Of a stretch of DNA of 32,849 nt, positions 16,068 to 25,182 are shown one piece after another. Both the position numbers and the translations under genes were made by a program. Within the stretch, counting starts at the first letter, position 1. Every line of letters begins with the position of its first letter. The notes beneath the pieces are model-generated. The model was given only the letters and a program-made list of their open reading frames with translations. It searched no databases and was not told the origin of the DNA. This stretch comes from Nodosilinea sp. FACHB-141 (GTDB lineage Bacteria; Cyanobacteriota; Cyanobacteriia; Phormidesmidales; Phormidesmidaceae): contig NZ_JACJPP010000009.1 in NCBI RefSeq assembly GCF_014696135.1, positions 1-32,849 of the forward strand, in the 5' to 3' direction.

Positions 16068-16249
16068 AAAGGGGCGTTGCTATTCTACCGCTGAATCGGG
16101 TCCATAGACGACCCAGAGCCGAAAACCCGTAGAAAACTGTCGGCGAAGCGAGTTTTTGGGGGTGAGCTATCTAGACCTGTGCCCTTTGCAGGGGTACCGC
16201 AATCCGGGAAGATGAAGTAGCTCCGTTACGCCCCCGCTCACTCACTGCC

Positions 16250-17554
16250 ATGGTGCCTGGTCTAACCGACGATTCGCTAGCTGAAAAACTCATAGACCTG
16301 GCCCTTAAACGGGGAGCCGACGCGGCGGAGGTGCTGCAATCGCGATCGCGATCGCGTCCCGTGTTTTTTGAAGCCAACCGTCTCAAACAGCTTGAAACCT
16401 CCGCTGCCCTGGGCACAGCCCTGCGTTTGTGGATTAATGGTCGGCCTGGGCTGGCGGTGGCCTACGGCAATGTTGATCCCGAAGCCATTATTGATAAGGC
16501 CCTAGCGATCAGCGCCCTTAACGACCCTGAAAACATCGACTTGGTCGCAGGCAACAGCCGCCATTACCCCGACATGGGCCAAGAGGTGCCGGTGGAGCAG
16601 CTGATCGAGTGGGGACAGGCCATGATCGATCGCATACGCAGCGCCTACCCCGAGGTGATCTGCGGTGTGGATGTGGAGTGTGATGTGGAAACCACTCGCA
16701 TTCTCAACACCAAAGGGCTCGACTGCCACTACAGCGACGCCACCCTGAGCAGCTACCTGTCGGCTGATTGGGTGCGGGGCGATGACTTTTTGAGCGTGAG
16801 CGATGGTCAAACCCAACGCGATCGCCTGGAGGTGGATGCCTTAACCGACCAGGTGTTGCAGCGGCTAGCCTGGGCTGAGGAATCCGCCGAGGTTAATACC
16901 GGACGCATGCCGGTGATTTTTACCGCCAAAGCCGCCGATATGATCTGGGGCACGCTGCAATCTGCCCTCAGCGGCAAGCGGGTGGTGGAGCGATCGTCCC
17001 CCTGGAGCAGCGCCCTGGGCGAGCAGATGACCTCGCCGCGCGTGACCCTGCTGCAAGACCCGGAGGCGGGGCCGTTTAGCTGCCCCTTCGACGATGAGGG
17101 CACCCCCACCCAGCGGCTGGTGTTTATCGACAAAGGGGTGGTGACGTTGTTTTACTGCGATCGCGCCGTCGGCCGCACCCTGGGGGCTGGCTCCACGGGC
17201 AATGGCTTTCGGCCTGGGCTGGGCAGCTACCCAACCCCCAGTCTTTACAACACTCTGGTTGAACCGGGTACGCGATCTTTAGAGGCACTAATTGCCAGCA
17301 TTAATAATGGGGTGCTGGTAGACCAAATTTTGGGCGGCGACCCCGGCATTGCAGGCGATTTTTCGGTCAACATTGACTTGGGCTACCGCATTCACCGGGG
17401 CAAGTTGATAGGCCGCGTCAAAGACACCATGGTGGCAGGCAATGTCTACACTGCCCTTAAAGACAATGTAGAGCTGGGCAGCGACGGCGACTGGAATGGC
17501 TCCTGCTACACGCCTTCGGTACTGCTAGATGGGTTGTCCGTCACCAGCGGTTGA
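16250..17554 (+). CDS. pmbA: TldD/PmbA-family protein, PmbA (TldE) type
   Basis: 434 residues, near the usual size for PmbA/TldE. The N-terminal half has the G-A-D-A-A-E-V ... R-L-K-Q-L-E-T pattern. The C-terminal half carries G-S-T-G-N-G-F-R-P, G-D-P-G-I-A-G-D-F-S-V-N and G-R-V-K-D-T-M-V-A-G-N, the conserved late motifs. The TldD metal motif HExxxH is absent, marking this as the non-metal partner. TldD and TldE together form a cytoplasmic metalloprotease that trims peptides (microcin maturation and CcdA degradation in E. coli; general role in cyanobacteria unknown). No tldD lies in the window. The start at 16250 has no strong Shine-Dalgarno. Confidence 0.92.
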   Translation: MVPGLTDDSLAEKLIDLALKRGADAAEVLQSRSRSRPVFFEANRLKQLETSAALGTALRLWINGRPGLAVAYGNVDPEAIIDKALAISALNDPENIDLVAGNSRHYPDMGQEVPVEQLIEWGQAMIDRIRSAYPEVICGVDVECDVETTRILNTKGLDCHYSDATLSSYLSADWVRGDDFLSVSDGQTQRDRLEVDALTDQVLQRLAWAEESAEVNTGRMPVIFTAKAADMIWGTLQSALSGKRVVERSSPWSSALGEQMTSPRVTLLQDPEAGPFSCPFDDEGTPTQRLVFIDKGVVTLFYCDRAVGRTLGAGSTGNGFRPGLGSYPTPSLYNTLVEPGTRSLEALIASINNGVLVDQILGGDPGIAGDFSVNIDLGYRIHRGKLIGRVKDTMVAGNVYTALKDNVELGSDGDWNGSCYTPSVLLDGLSVTSG

Positions 17555-17562
17555 TCACTTGA

Positions 17563-18243
17563 TTAAGGTTCGTTAGGGTCGATGCCCAAACTGCGCAGCT
17601 TGTCGGCTAGCCGATTAGCCCGCTGCTGCTCAGCCTGGGCTGTTTCTTCAGGGCTGAGAATCAATGTGCCATCGGAGGTGAAAAATCTGAGTTGGTTTTC
17701 GTGAATGCCGAGGAAAAGATCTAGCTCTTCACTCCATAGCCGACCGTGGGAATCTGGGGTGATCGCAGCGTAATGGCCCCGCAGTAAGGCAAAGCCTTGA
17801 AATTCAAAGCTTTCTGGATCAAACCAAAAATATTCTGGGGTGCGAAAAACATCCTGATAAAGCTGTTTTTTCAATCCTCGGTCAACAGCAGCGGTAGATT
17901 CTGACAATAGCTCGACAATGACGTTGGGGTATTTGCCATCTTCGTCCCACACGACCCAGCTACGGCGGGGTTGTGGGTCACTGTTTAAGACCACAAAAAA
18001 GTCAGGCCCTTTGAAATCCCGCGATTTACGTTGCTTGGGGCTGTAGTAGATAGTGACGTTACCAGAGACATAGACATCTTGACGGTTCTGCCAGTGCCAG
18101 CGCAGCAGACGAATCAGCAGGTCAATTTGGTCACGGTGCAGGTCAGTTTCCAAGGGAGGCTCGTCGCTGTAGAGATTGCTTGGGGGAAACGTAACCGATT
18201 CTTCTGCATAGAGCGCTGTGGCTGGGTCTTGGGCAGGAGACAT
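17563..18243 (-). CDS. Uma2-family (DUF820) putative endonuclease
   Basis: 226 residues, ATG at 18243. The Uma2 core is a restriction-endonuclease-like (PD-(D/E)xK) fold: here G-P-D-F-F-V-V (the Asp) and about 35 residues later N-V-I-V-E-L-L-S-E-S-T (the E-x-L-S). A basic K-x-Q-L-Y segment follows, then Y-W-F-D-P. The tail after residue 195 is a charged heptad-like helix ending L-R-S-L-G-I-D-P-N-E, a hallmark of the many cyanobacterial copies. These families are hugely expanded in filamentous cyanobacteria; the biological role is unproven. It is convergent with pmbA, with 8 nt between stops. Confidence 0.92.
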   Translation of the reverse strand: MSPAQDPATALYAEESVTFPPSNLYSDEPPLETDLHRDQIDLLIRLLRWHWQNRQDVYVSGNVTIYYSPKQRKSRDFKGPDFFVVLNSDPQPRRSWVVWDEDGKYPNVIVELLSESTAAVDRGLKKQLYQDVFRTPEYFWFDPESFEFQGFALLRGHYAAITPDSHGRLWSEELDLFLGIHENQLRFFTSDGTLILSPEETAQAEQQRANRLADKLRSLGIDPNEP

Positions 18244-18268
18244 GGCTAAACGCGCTAGAAAGATAACC

Positions 18269-19092
18269 TTAGTTTAACCGCTGGCACTGAGGGCAGATAT
18301 AGCAGCGTCGCCCGCCGATCATGATCTTGGCGATAGTATTACCGCAGCGGTGGCAAGGTTTGCCCTGGCGGCCAAAGGCCCAGTGGCGGTAGTCGCGGCG
18401 GCGGTAGCCGGTTTGCTTGAGGTGTGTGGCTAGGGCCAAATCATTGGTAATGCCGTTGTGCCGGTATGACTGCTGGGGCAGGGCTAGAGCGGCTGCGGCA
18501 AAAGCGGCAATTTGCTCAGCAGTGCAGTCTACGGGCCGCTTACTGGGGTGAATGCCCGCCACGTAGAGAATTTCGGTGCGCAGGTAGTTGCCGATGCCGC
18601 CGAGGAAGCCTTGGTCGAGCAGCAGGGTGGCAAACTGGCGGCGGTGAAAGGGAGCGCTCAGGGTGCGTTCTGCTACCTCTGCTGGGGTGAGGGCAGTATC
18701 GAGGGTGTCGGGGCCAAGTCTGGCTATATAAGGATGGGTGGGCACAGACTCAGCCGTCAGCACCTCAATGTCTGAAGCACTGTAGAGTGCGCCCACCGCT
18801 GGGGGGTATGCACCGCAAACCGCAGCTGGCGTCGGCTATGGGGGATGGCGTTGGGCTTGCAGATCACCCAAATGCCGTAGAGCTGGTTGTGGCTGTAGAC
18901 CCCCAGCCCGTGGTCGAAGTAGGTGACCATAGCTTTGCCGTAGGGCTTTACCGCCGTCACCGTGCGGCCAATCAGCTCTTCCTCGTAGGGTTTGAGGTGG
19001 TCGAAGGCAAAGAACACATCAGTGGCGATGTGGCCTGCGATCGCCCGATGAAGCTTGTCAGCCGCCCGGCGAATTTCGGGACCTTCGGGCAT
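18269..19092 (-). pseudogene. nei: Endonuclease VIII (Nei) DNA glycosylase with a frameshift
   Basis: ATG 19092 gives M-P-E-G-P-E-I-R-R-A-A-D, with the catalytic P2/E3 start of Nei, then Y-S-H-N-Q-L-Y-G. The frame derails near 18800 and the rest resumes in another frame at L-Y-S-A-S-D-I-E-V-L, through L-L-D-Q-G-F-L-G-G-I-G-N-Y-L-R-T-E to a complete C-x2-C-x16-C-x2-C zinc finger at the end. Changing the six-base run at 18801-18806 to seven restores V-H-T-P-P-A-V-G-A-L-Y-S-A-S-D, about 274 residues. Intact, it excises oxidised pyrimidines and nicks the abasic site. A one-base loss in a homopolymer is a classic sequencing error, so the gene may be functional. Six nt separate it from the TPR gene. 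Confidence 0.9.
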
Positions 19093-19098
19093 GGGCTA

Positions 19099-20271
19099 CT
19101 ACTCGTAGCCCCAAAAGGCCATCAGCTCACGGGCGCGGGCTGCCCCTTCGGTATCGCCCTGGCGGGAATACAAAATCGCCGCCAGCTCCAGGTTTGAGAG
19201 TGCCTGGGCCTCCAGCCCCTGCCCGTGGAGCGCCAATCCTAGGTTATAGAAGGCGGCGGGGTCACTGGGTAGAGCATCGACCACTTTACGGTAGGAGAGC
19301 ACTGCCTGAAGGTACTGCTCCCGTTCGAGCAGCAGTTCGCCCAACAGAGCGTGAGCGGCAACTATCTCGGGGTCGAGGCGTACCGCCCGCACCAGGTAGT
19401 CAAAGGCAGCTTCGCGATCGCCCTGCTGGTAAAGCACATAGCCCATCTGGTGCTGGGCATTGGCGTTTTGGGGCTCTACCCGCAGCGCTTCGCGCAGGTT
19501 TTTGGTCGCCTCGGGATAGTTTTCTTGCAGTATGTAGATGTTGGCCACACTGACGTGAAGATCCCCATCGTTGGGGTTAGAGCGCAGCCCCTCGTTTAAG
19601 TAGGTCAGGGCTTGGTCATAGTCCTCCTGCTGAATGTAGAGCGACCCCAGCGCCGCGTATACTTGGGCGTTGCCAGGGGCAATGCGGGACAGATTCTGGT
19701 AGGTGGTCAGCGCCCCATCGTAGTCGCTGCGCTCGATTTGAATACCGCCAATCCCTAAGTGGGCGTTGACCTCACGGGGATTGCTGCTGAGAATGCCCTC
19801 GTAGGTGGACAGCGCATCGTCAAGCTGGCCGTTTTTGTACTGGCTGTGGGCTAGACCGTAGCGAAAAGCCAGGTTGCTGCCGTCAAGGGCGATCGCGCTT
19901 TGGTAAGCATCGATCGCCTCGCCGTAGTTCTCCTGCTGCACGTAGAGGTAGCCAATACCCGAGAACAGCCGAGGGTTGCGGCTGTCAATGGCGGCTGCCT
20001 GCTGATAGGCTGCGATCGCCCCGGCATAGTCGCGGGCCGTTACCTTAGCCTGGCCCTGACGTAGCAGTTCATCTACCTGCTCTTGCTGGGCGGCGCTGAG
20101 GCCGTTACTGCTTTGCGCCAGCCACAGGGGCGGCACCGGTTCAGGAACCTGCCCAAAATCGTTTAAAGCTTGGGAAGGCGGCGCTGGAGCAGCAGCTTGA
20201 GCATTGGGAATGACTACCCCACTGCCCATGAGCCCGCACAAAATAGCGATCGCCGCGTGACTGCGTTTCAC
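19099..20271 (-). CDS. Exported TPR-repeat protein
   Basis: 390 residues from a GTG at 20271, chosen because AAGGAG lies 9 nt upstream. Residues 1-26 are a signal peptide (K-R then a hydrophobic stretch, ending N-A-Q-A-A). From about residue 62 to the end run roughly nine tetratricopeptide repeats with the usual A-x3-Y ... A-L/I-x-L-x-P spacing; several repeats are nearly identical in style (Y-V-Q-Q-E-N-Y, Y-I-Q-Q-E-D-Y, Y-I-L-Q-E-N-Y). TPR arrays are protein-binding scaffolds, so it probably works in the periplasm or thylakoid lumen assembling a partner complex. Transcribed just ahead of nei, likely one unit. The partner is unknown. Confidence 0.88.
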   Translation of the reverse strand: MKRSHAAIAILCGLMGSGVVIPNAQAAAPAPPSQALNDFGQVPEPVPPLWLAQSSNGLSAAQQEQVDELLRQGQAKVTARDYAGAIAAYQQAAAIDSRNPRLFSGIGYLYVQQENYGEAIDAYQSAIALDGSNLAFRYGLAHSQYKNGQLDDALSTYEGILSSNPREVNAHLGIGGIQIERSDYDGALTTYQNLSRIAPGNAQVYAALGSLYIQQEDYDQALTYLNEGLRSNPNDGDLHVSVANIYILQENYPEATKNLREALRVEPQNANAQHQMGYVLYQQGDREAAFDYLVRAVRLDPEIVAAHALLGELLLEREQYLQAVLSYRKVVDALPSDPAAFYNLGLALHGQGLEAQALSNLELAAILYSRQGDTEGAARARELMAFWGYE

Positions 20272-20488
20272 AGGAAACTCTCCTTACTGGTAAACCAAAT
20301 CGTTAAGGGTCCATTCCATATATTACAACTTGCCAACCGCTGTAAAGAATGGTCACTGTCGCACCGCCAGCCTCGGGTGATCCCGTAGCATTTAAGTATC
20401 AGGGTACACCAAATAACTCAGCCCTGACCCGCTACAAGCATCGCTACAATCGCCTACATCAATATCCTTAAGCCGCGAGGTGCCAGTC

Positions 20489-20656
20489 ATGAAAGGTCTG
20501 AATCTCTCAGTACTTGGCTACTTTTTTGATGGGTTAATGCAATATTTTGCCGAGCCTGTTAGCAGAATATTTGGCCCCGACGACGACAACTATCCCAGAA
20601 CTGGGGTGCAGCCCTTTGATGGCGACGCCTACGCCGAAACGGTCGAAACCCTCTAG
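20489..20656 (+). CDS. 55-residue small protein, unrecognised
   Basis: ATG 20489, preceded by GAGG 7-8 nt upstream, to TAG 20654. The protein starts M-K-G-L-N-L-S-V-L-G-Y-F-F-D-G-L, an amphipathic or membrane-associating helix. It continues R-I-F-G-P-D-D-D-N-Y-P and T-G-V-Q-P-F-D-G-D, ending acidic. Independent signs that it is real: a ribosome site, a strong terminator 35 nt after the stop, and a composition unlike random frames. I think related small proteins occur in other cyanobacteria, but I cannot confirm that here. The function is unknown. It lies divergent from the TPR gene. Confidence 0.65.
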   Translation: MKGLNLSVLGYFFDGLMQYFAEPVSRIFGPDDDNYPRTGVQPFDGDAYAETVETL

Positions 20657-20690
20657 AAAAACATGGTTTTTTACAACTCATTTCCTACCC

Positions 20691-20723
20691 AAAGCCCGCT
20701 TGCTAAGGCAGTAAGCGGGCTTT
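20691..20723 (+). terminator. Strong hairpin terminator after the small gene
   Basis: AAAGCCCGCTT (20691-20701) pairs perfectly with AAGCGGGCTTT (20713-20723) around an 11-nt loop. The 3' arm ends in T's, and both flanks are A/T-rich, so it may work in both directions. Confidence 0.8.
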
Positions 20724-20987
20724 AGCGTTTAGGGATTAAGCAGCTAGCTAGAATGTCCTTGCAGGAGCGTCCCCACACTAGAACTTAGTAATTAATGGGC
20801 AATAGGTGTGCAAGAAAATTGGTTTGCTGCTGGATTTAGCGGCTTACTTTTAGACGTTTGCCCCAACACCGACCCGAAACAAACTTACCGGCCTGTACCC
20901 CCATCTACCCCTTCATCAGCACCCGAAACCGTTTGTTTGCTACAACAGCCCGGCTTTTTTGTTCCGCGTTCGCTCCACTACTCTGCC

Positions 20988-21002
20988 AGAAACCAGGTTT
21001 CT
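20988..21002. repeat. AGAAACC-GGTTTCT palindrome
   Basis: AGAAACC A GGTTTCT is a perfect dyad with a 1-nt centre; a related half (CCCGGTTTCTGG) occurs at about 21040-21051. Palindromes of this form are common dispersed repeats in cyanobacterial intergenic DNA. Confidence 0.6.
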
Positions 21003-21089
21003 TCTACGGGTTGCCAAAGTTTGCCGCCATAGGTACAGCAACCCGGTTTCTGGTGGTGGATGAGCGGCGGGTTACGGCGGGGCAGGGGT

Positions 21090-21128
21090 GGTGGGTTAGG
21101 TGCGCAGTCTAGGACCGCCTAACCCACC
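21090..21128. repeat. REP-like palindrome (GGTGGGTTAGG)
   Basis: GGTGGGTTAGG (21090-21100) and CCTAACCCACC (21118-21128) form a perfect 11-bp stem with a 17-nt loop. This resembles the GTGGGTTAGGC-type repeats of cyanobacteria. No REP-associated transposase (RAYT) is in the window. Confidence 0.6.
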
Positions 21129-21358
21129 CTATGGATCATTAAGACCACCCTCACCCATCCACCCCCGACCCATCCACCCACCCACTCCCTTCGCCCTTAA
21201 CCAACTCTTACCGAATAAAACTTCACAGCCTTGCCAGAGTATTGAATGATAGAGGTAGTGGATTTTTGCTATCCAAACTTGAGCGGTGGACTTGCTCACT
21301 ATAAAAAACCTCGCTTTGCTCCACGCTTCTCTCTCACCAGCCTATAGGACGAAACACT

Positions 21359-23260
<1,902 letters not shown>

Positions 23261-23292
23261 ATCCCTCTGTCCCCCCTTTTAGGGGGTGCTAG

Positions 23293-23320
23293 AGCCCCGG
23301 TTTCTTAAGGAGCCGGGGCT
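23293..23320 (+). terminator. Hairpin between the transketolase-like and amidohydrolase genes
   Basis: AGCCCCGG (23293-23300) pairs with CCGGGGCT (23313-23320) around a 12-nt loop, but only two T's follow. A smaller CCCCCT/AGGGGG hairpin lies just before it. It could be an attenuator or weak terminator. Confidence 0.55.
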
Positions 23321-23363
23321 TTGCAATCGCAGCCCACTGAGTTTGCTGGGGAAGTTATCGGCG

Positions 23364-24410
23364 ATGAAAGTTGATGTATTTAAGATCGCTCAGAGTGGCC
23401 CCGACGACCTGAGCGGTCTAGCCGCACTGGTGCAGCAAGGAACCTTAGACCCCAAAACCATTGTGGCGATTTTGGGCAAAACCGAGGGCAACGGCTGCGT
23501 GAATGATTTCACCCGTGGGTTTGCGGTAGCCACCTTGAAGGGATACCTGAGGGGGCTGATGGGCGATGAGCTGCTCAACCAGGTGGTGTTTGTGATGTCG
23601 GGGGGCACTGAGGGAGTGCTAAGCCCTCACATGACAGTGTTTACCCGCCAGAGTGAGGGGCTGGTGGAGCCGACTCAGACCGGGCTGGCCCTGGGGATTT
23701 GCCACACCCGCGACTTCTCGACCGATGAAATTGGCACGTTGACGATGGTGGAGGTGGTAGCGGAGGGAGTAGAACGAGCGATCGCCGCTGCTGGCCTCAC
23801 CGCCGAGGCGGTTCATTTTGTGCAAATTAAATGCCCGCTGATCACGGCGGCTCGCTACACCCAGGCCGCTATTACTCAGGACAGCTATAAATCGATGGCT
23901 TACTCTCGGGGAGCCTCGGCCCTCGGGGTCGCTCTGGCCTTGGGCGAAGTGCAGCGAGGCGATCTCACCGCTGCCGACATTTGCCACAACTACCGCCTCT
24001 ACTCCTCAGTGGCTTCGACCTCGGCGGGGGTCGAGCTGCAAAACTGCGAAATTCTAGTGCTGGGCAATGCTCCCCAGTCCCATAGCCGCTACCGTATTGG
24101 TCACAGCGTTATGGCCCACGCCCTTGATATCGCCGCCGTCAACCGAGCCATCCACAGTGCCGGGGGAGTGGGCAAAGGCGGCCAGATTGTGAATGTATTT
24201 GCCAAGGCCGAGGCCGACCCCTCGGGGCAGCTGCTCGGGCACCGCCATACTATGCTCGACGACTCTGATATCAATCACACCCGGATGGCTAGGGCGGTAG
24301 TGGGGGCTGCGATCGCCGCCGTTGTGCAAGACCCGATGATCTATGTGTCAGGCGGCAGCGAGCACCAGGGGCCGGCGGGGGGCGGGCCGATCGCCGTCAT
24401 CGTTGTATAA
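23364..24410 (+). CDS. Ring-opening amidohydrolase (cyanuric acid hydrolase / barbiturase family)
   Basis: 348 residues from ATG 23364; the frame opens earlier at 23286, but those codons lie in a terminator hairpin, so the later start is chosen. Three-fold repeat architecture with all three Lys-Ser dyads visible: K39 (G-K-T-E-G-N-G) with S79 (S-G-G-T-E-G); K156 (V-Q-I-K-C-P-L) with S220 (S-A-G-V-E-L); K281 ([10 protein letters not shown]) with S329 ([10 protein letters not shown]). The C-terminal G-P-A-G-G-G-P loop, which holds a metal in known structures, is present. The family opens cyanuric acid or barbituric acid rings (AtzD, TrzD, barbiturase). Which ring this one opens cannot be read from sequence. 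The acetyltransferase follows 42 nt on. Confidence 0.92.
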   Translation: MKVDVFKIAQSGPDDLSGLAALVQQGTLDPKTIVAILGKTEGNGCVNDFTRGFAVATLKGYLRGLMGDELLNQVVFVMSGGTEGVLSPHMTVFTRQSEGLVEPTQTGLALGICHTRDFSTDEIGTLTMVEVVAEGVERAIAAAGLTAEAVHFVQIKCPLITAARYTQAAITQDSYKSMAYSRGASALGVALALGEVQRGDLTAADICHNYRLYSSVASTSAGVELQNCEILVLGNAPQSHSRYRIGHSVMAHALDIAAVNRAIHSAGGVGKGGQIVNVFAKAEADPSGQLLGHRHTMLDDSDINHTRMARAVVGAAIAAVVQDPMIYVSGGSEHQGPAGGGPIAVIVV

Positions 24411-24452
24411 CGTAGACATAACCTGGAGTCTTGGCTTAGAGAGGGTAGTCTC

Positions 24453-25010
24453 ATGGTGAACAGCGAGCGGGAGAAGATGCTGGCGCATGAGCTCTACCGA
24501 GGGGCAGACCCCGAGCTAGTCGCAATGCGGCGGCAGACTCAAGAAAAGCTGTATCGGTTTAACCATGCTCGGCCAGCAGAGCTTGAGGTGCGGCAGGAGG
24601 TGGTGCGATCGCTCTTTCACACCATTGGCCCCAACTTCGAGATTACTCCGCCCTTTTTCTGTGACTACGGTGACCACATTCGAGCCGGCAAAAACCTTTA
24701 CCTCAACACCAACTGCACCATTCTTGACTGCAACTGGGTAACGCTGGGAGATGATGTAATGCTTGCGCCCAATGTGCAGATCTACACGGCCTACCATCCT
24801 GTTGACCCAGCGGTACGGCTGAGTGGGTTAGAGATGGCAGCTCCCATTATGATTGGCAGTAATGTATGGCTAGGTGGCGGTGTGATTGTTTGCCCAGGGG
24901 TGACGATTGGTGACAATACAACGATTGGTGCAGGCAGTGTAGTGACAAAATCTATTCCCGCAAATGTAGTTGCGGTAGGCAATCCTTGCCGAATTTTACG
25001 CAAAGTTTAG
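24453..25010 (+). CDS. Maltose/galactoside O-acetyltransferase family protein
   Basis: 185 residues. N-terminal helical cap (M-L-A-H-E-L-Y-R-G-A-D-P-E-L, as in Mac/maa and LacA), then a left-handed beta-helix made of hexapeptide repeats (residues about 70-175: L-Y-L-N-T-N-C-T-I-L-D, V-M-L-A-P-N-V-Q-I, W-L-G-G-G-V-I-V-C-P-G-V-T-I-G). Catalytic H115 sits in Y-T-A-Y-H-P-V-D-P. It closes with the usual G-N-P-C-R-I-L-R. Trimeric, cytoplasmic, using acetyl-CoA on sugars or related hydroxyls. GAGAGGG precedes the ATG, and the 42-nt gap suggests an operon with the amidohydrolase, which is an unusual pairing. Confidence 0.92.
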   Translation: MVNSEREKMLAHELYRGADPELVAMRRQTQEKLYRFNHARPAELEVRQEVVRSLFHTIGPNFEITPPFFCDYGDHIRAGKNLYLNTNCTILDCNWVTLGDDVMLAPNVQIYTAYHPVDPAVRLSGLEMAAPIMIGSNVWLGGGVIVCPGVTIGDNTTIGAGSVVTKSIPANVVAVGNPCRILRKV

Positions 25011-25182
25011 AATTGCGCAACTATATCATTATTGGTTGAATTATTGCGGTCGATTGCAACAAGTTGCCTGACTTTTTCTGATATTTATCTTCTTGAAATC
25101 TTAGCTATCCTGCCTAACCTATGACGCTCTCCACAGTGGGATGGGAACACTAAAGACCACCGATTGATTGCGGGTTTGAGCT

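Larger units (their letters stand above)
20724..21358. other. Long intergenic region with palindromic repeats
   Basis: About 635 nt before the transketolase-like gene. Two plus-strand frames (20808-21032 and 20858-21112) read through palindromes and look spurious. The region holds the two palindromic repeats listed separately and a CACCCATCCACCC-type tract at about 21141-21190. The gene's promoter is probably in 21200-21340, but no clear -35/-10 is visible. Confidence 0.5.

Noticed and set aside
15900..16094. 64-codon plus-strand frame near the tRNA
   Set aside because: It reads across the tRNA-Ser terminator and through the tRNA gene in the wrong orientation.
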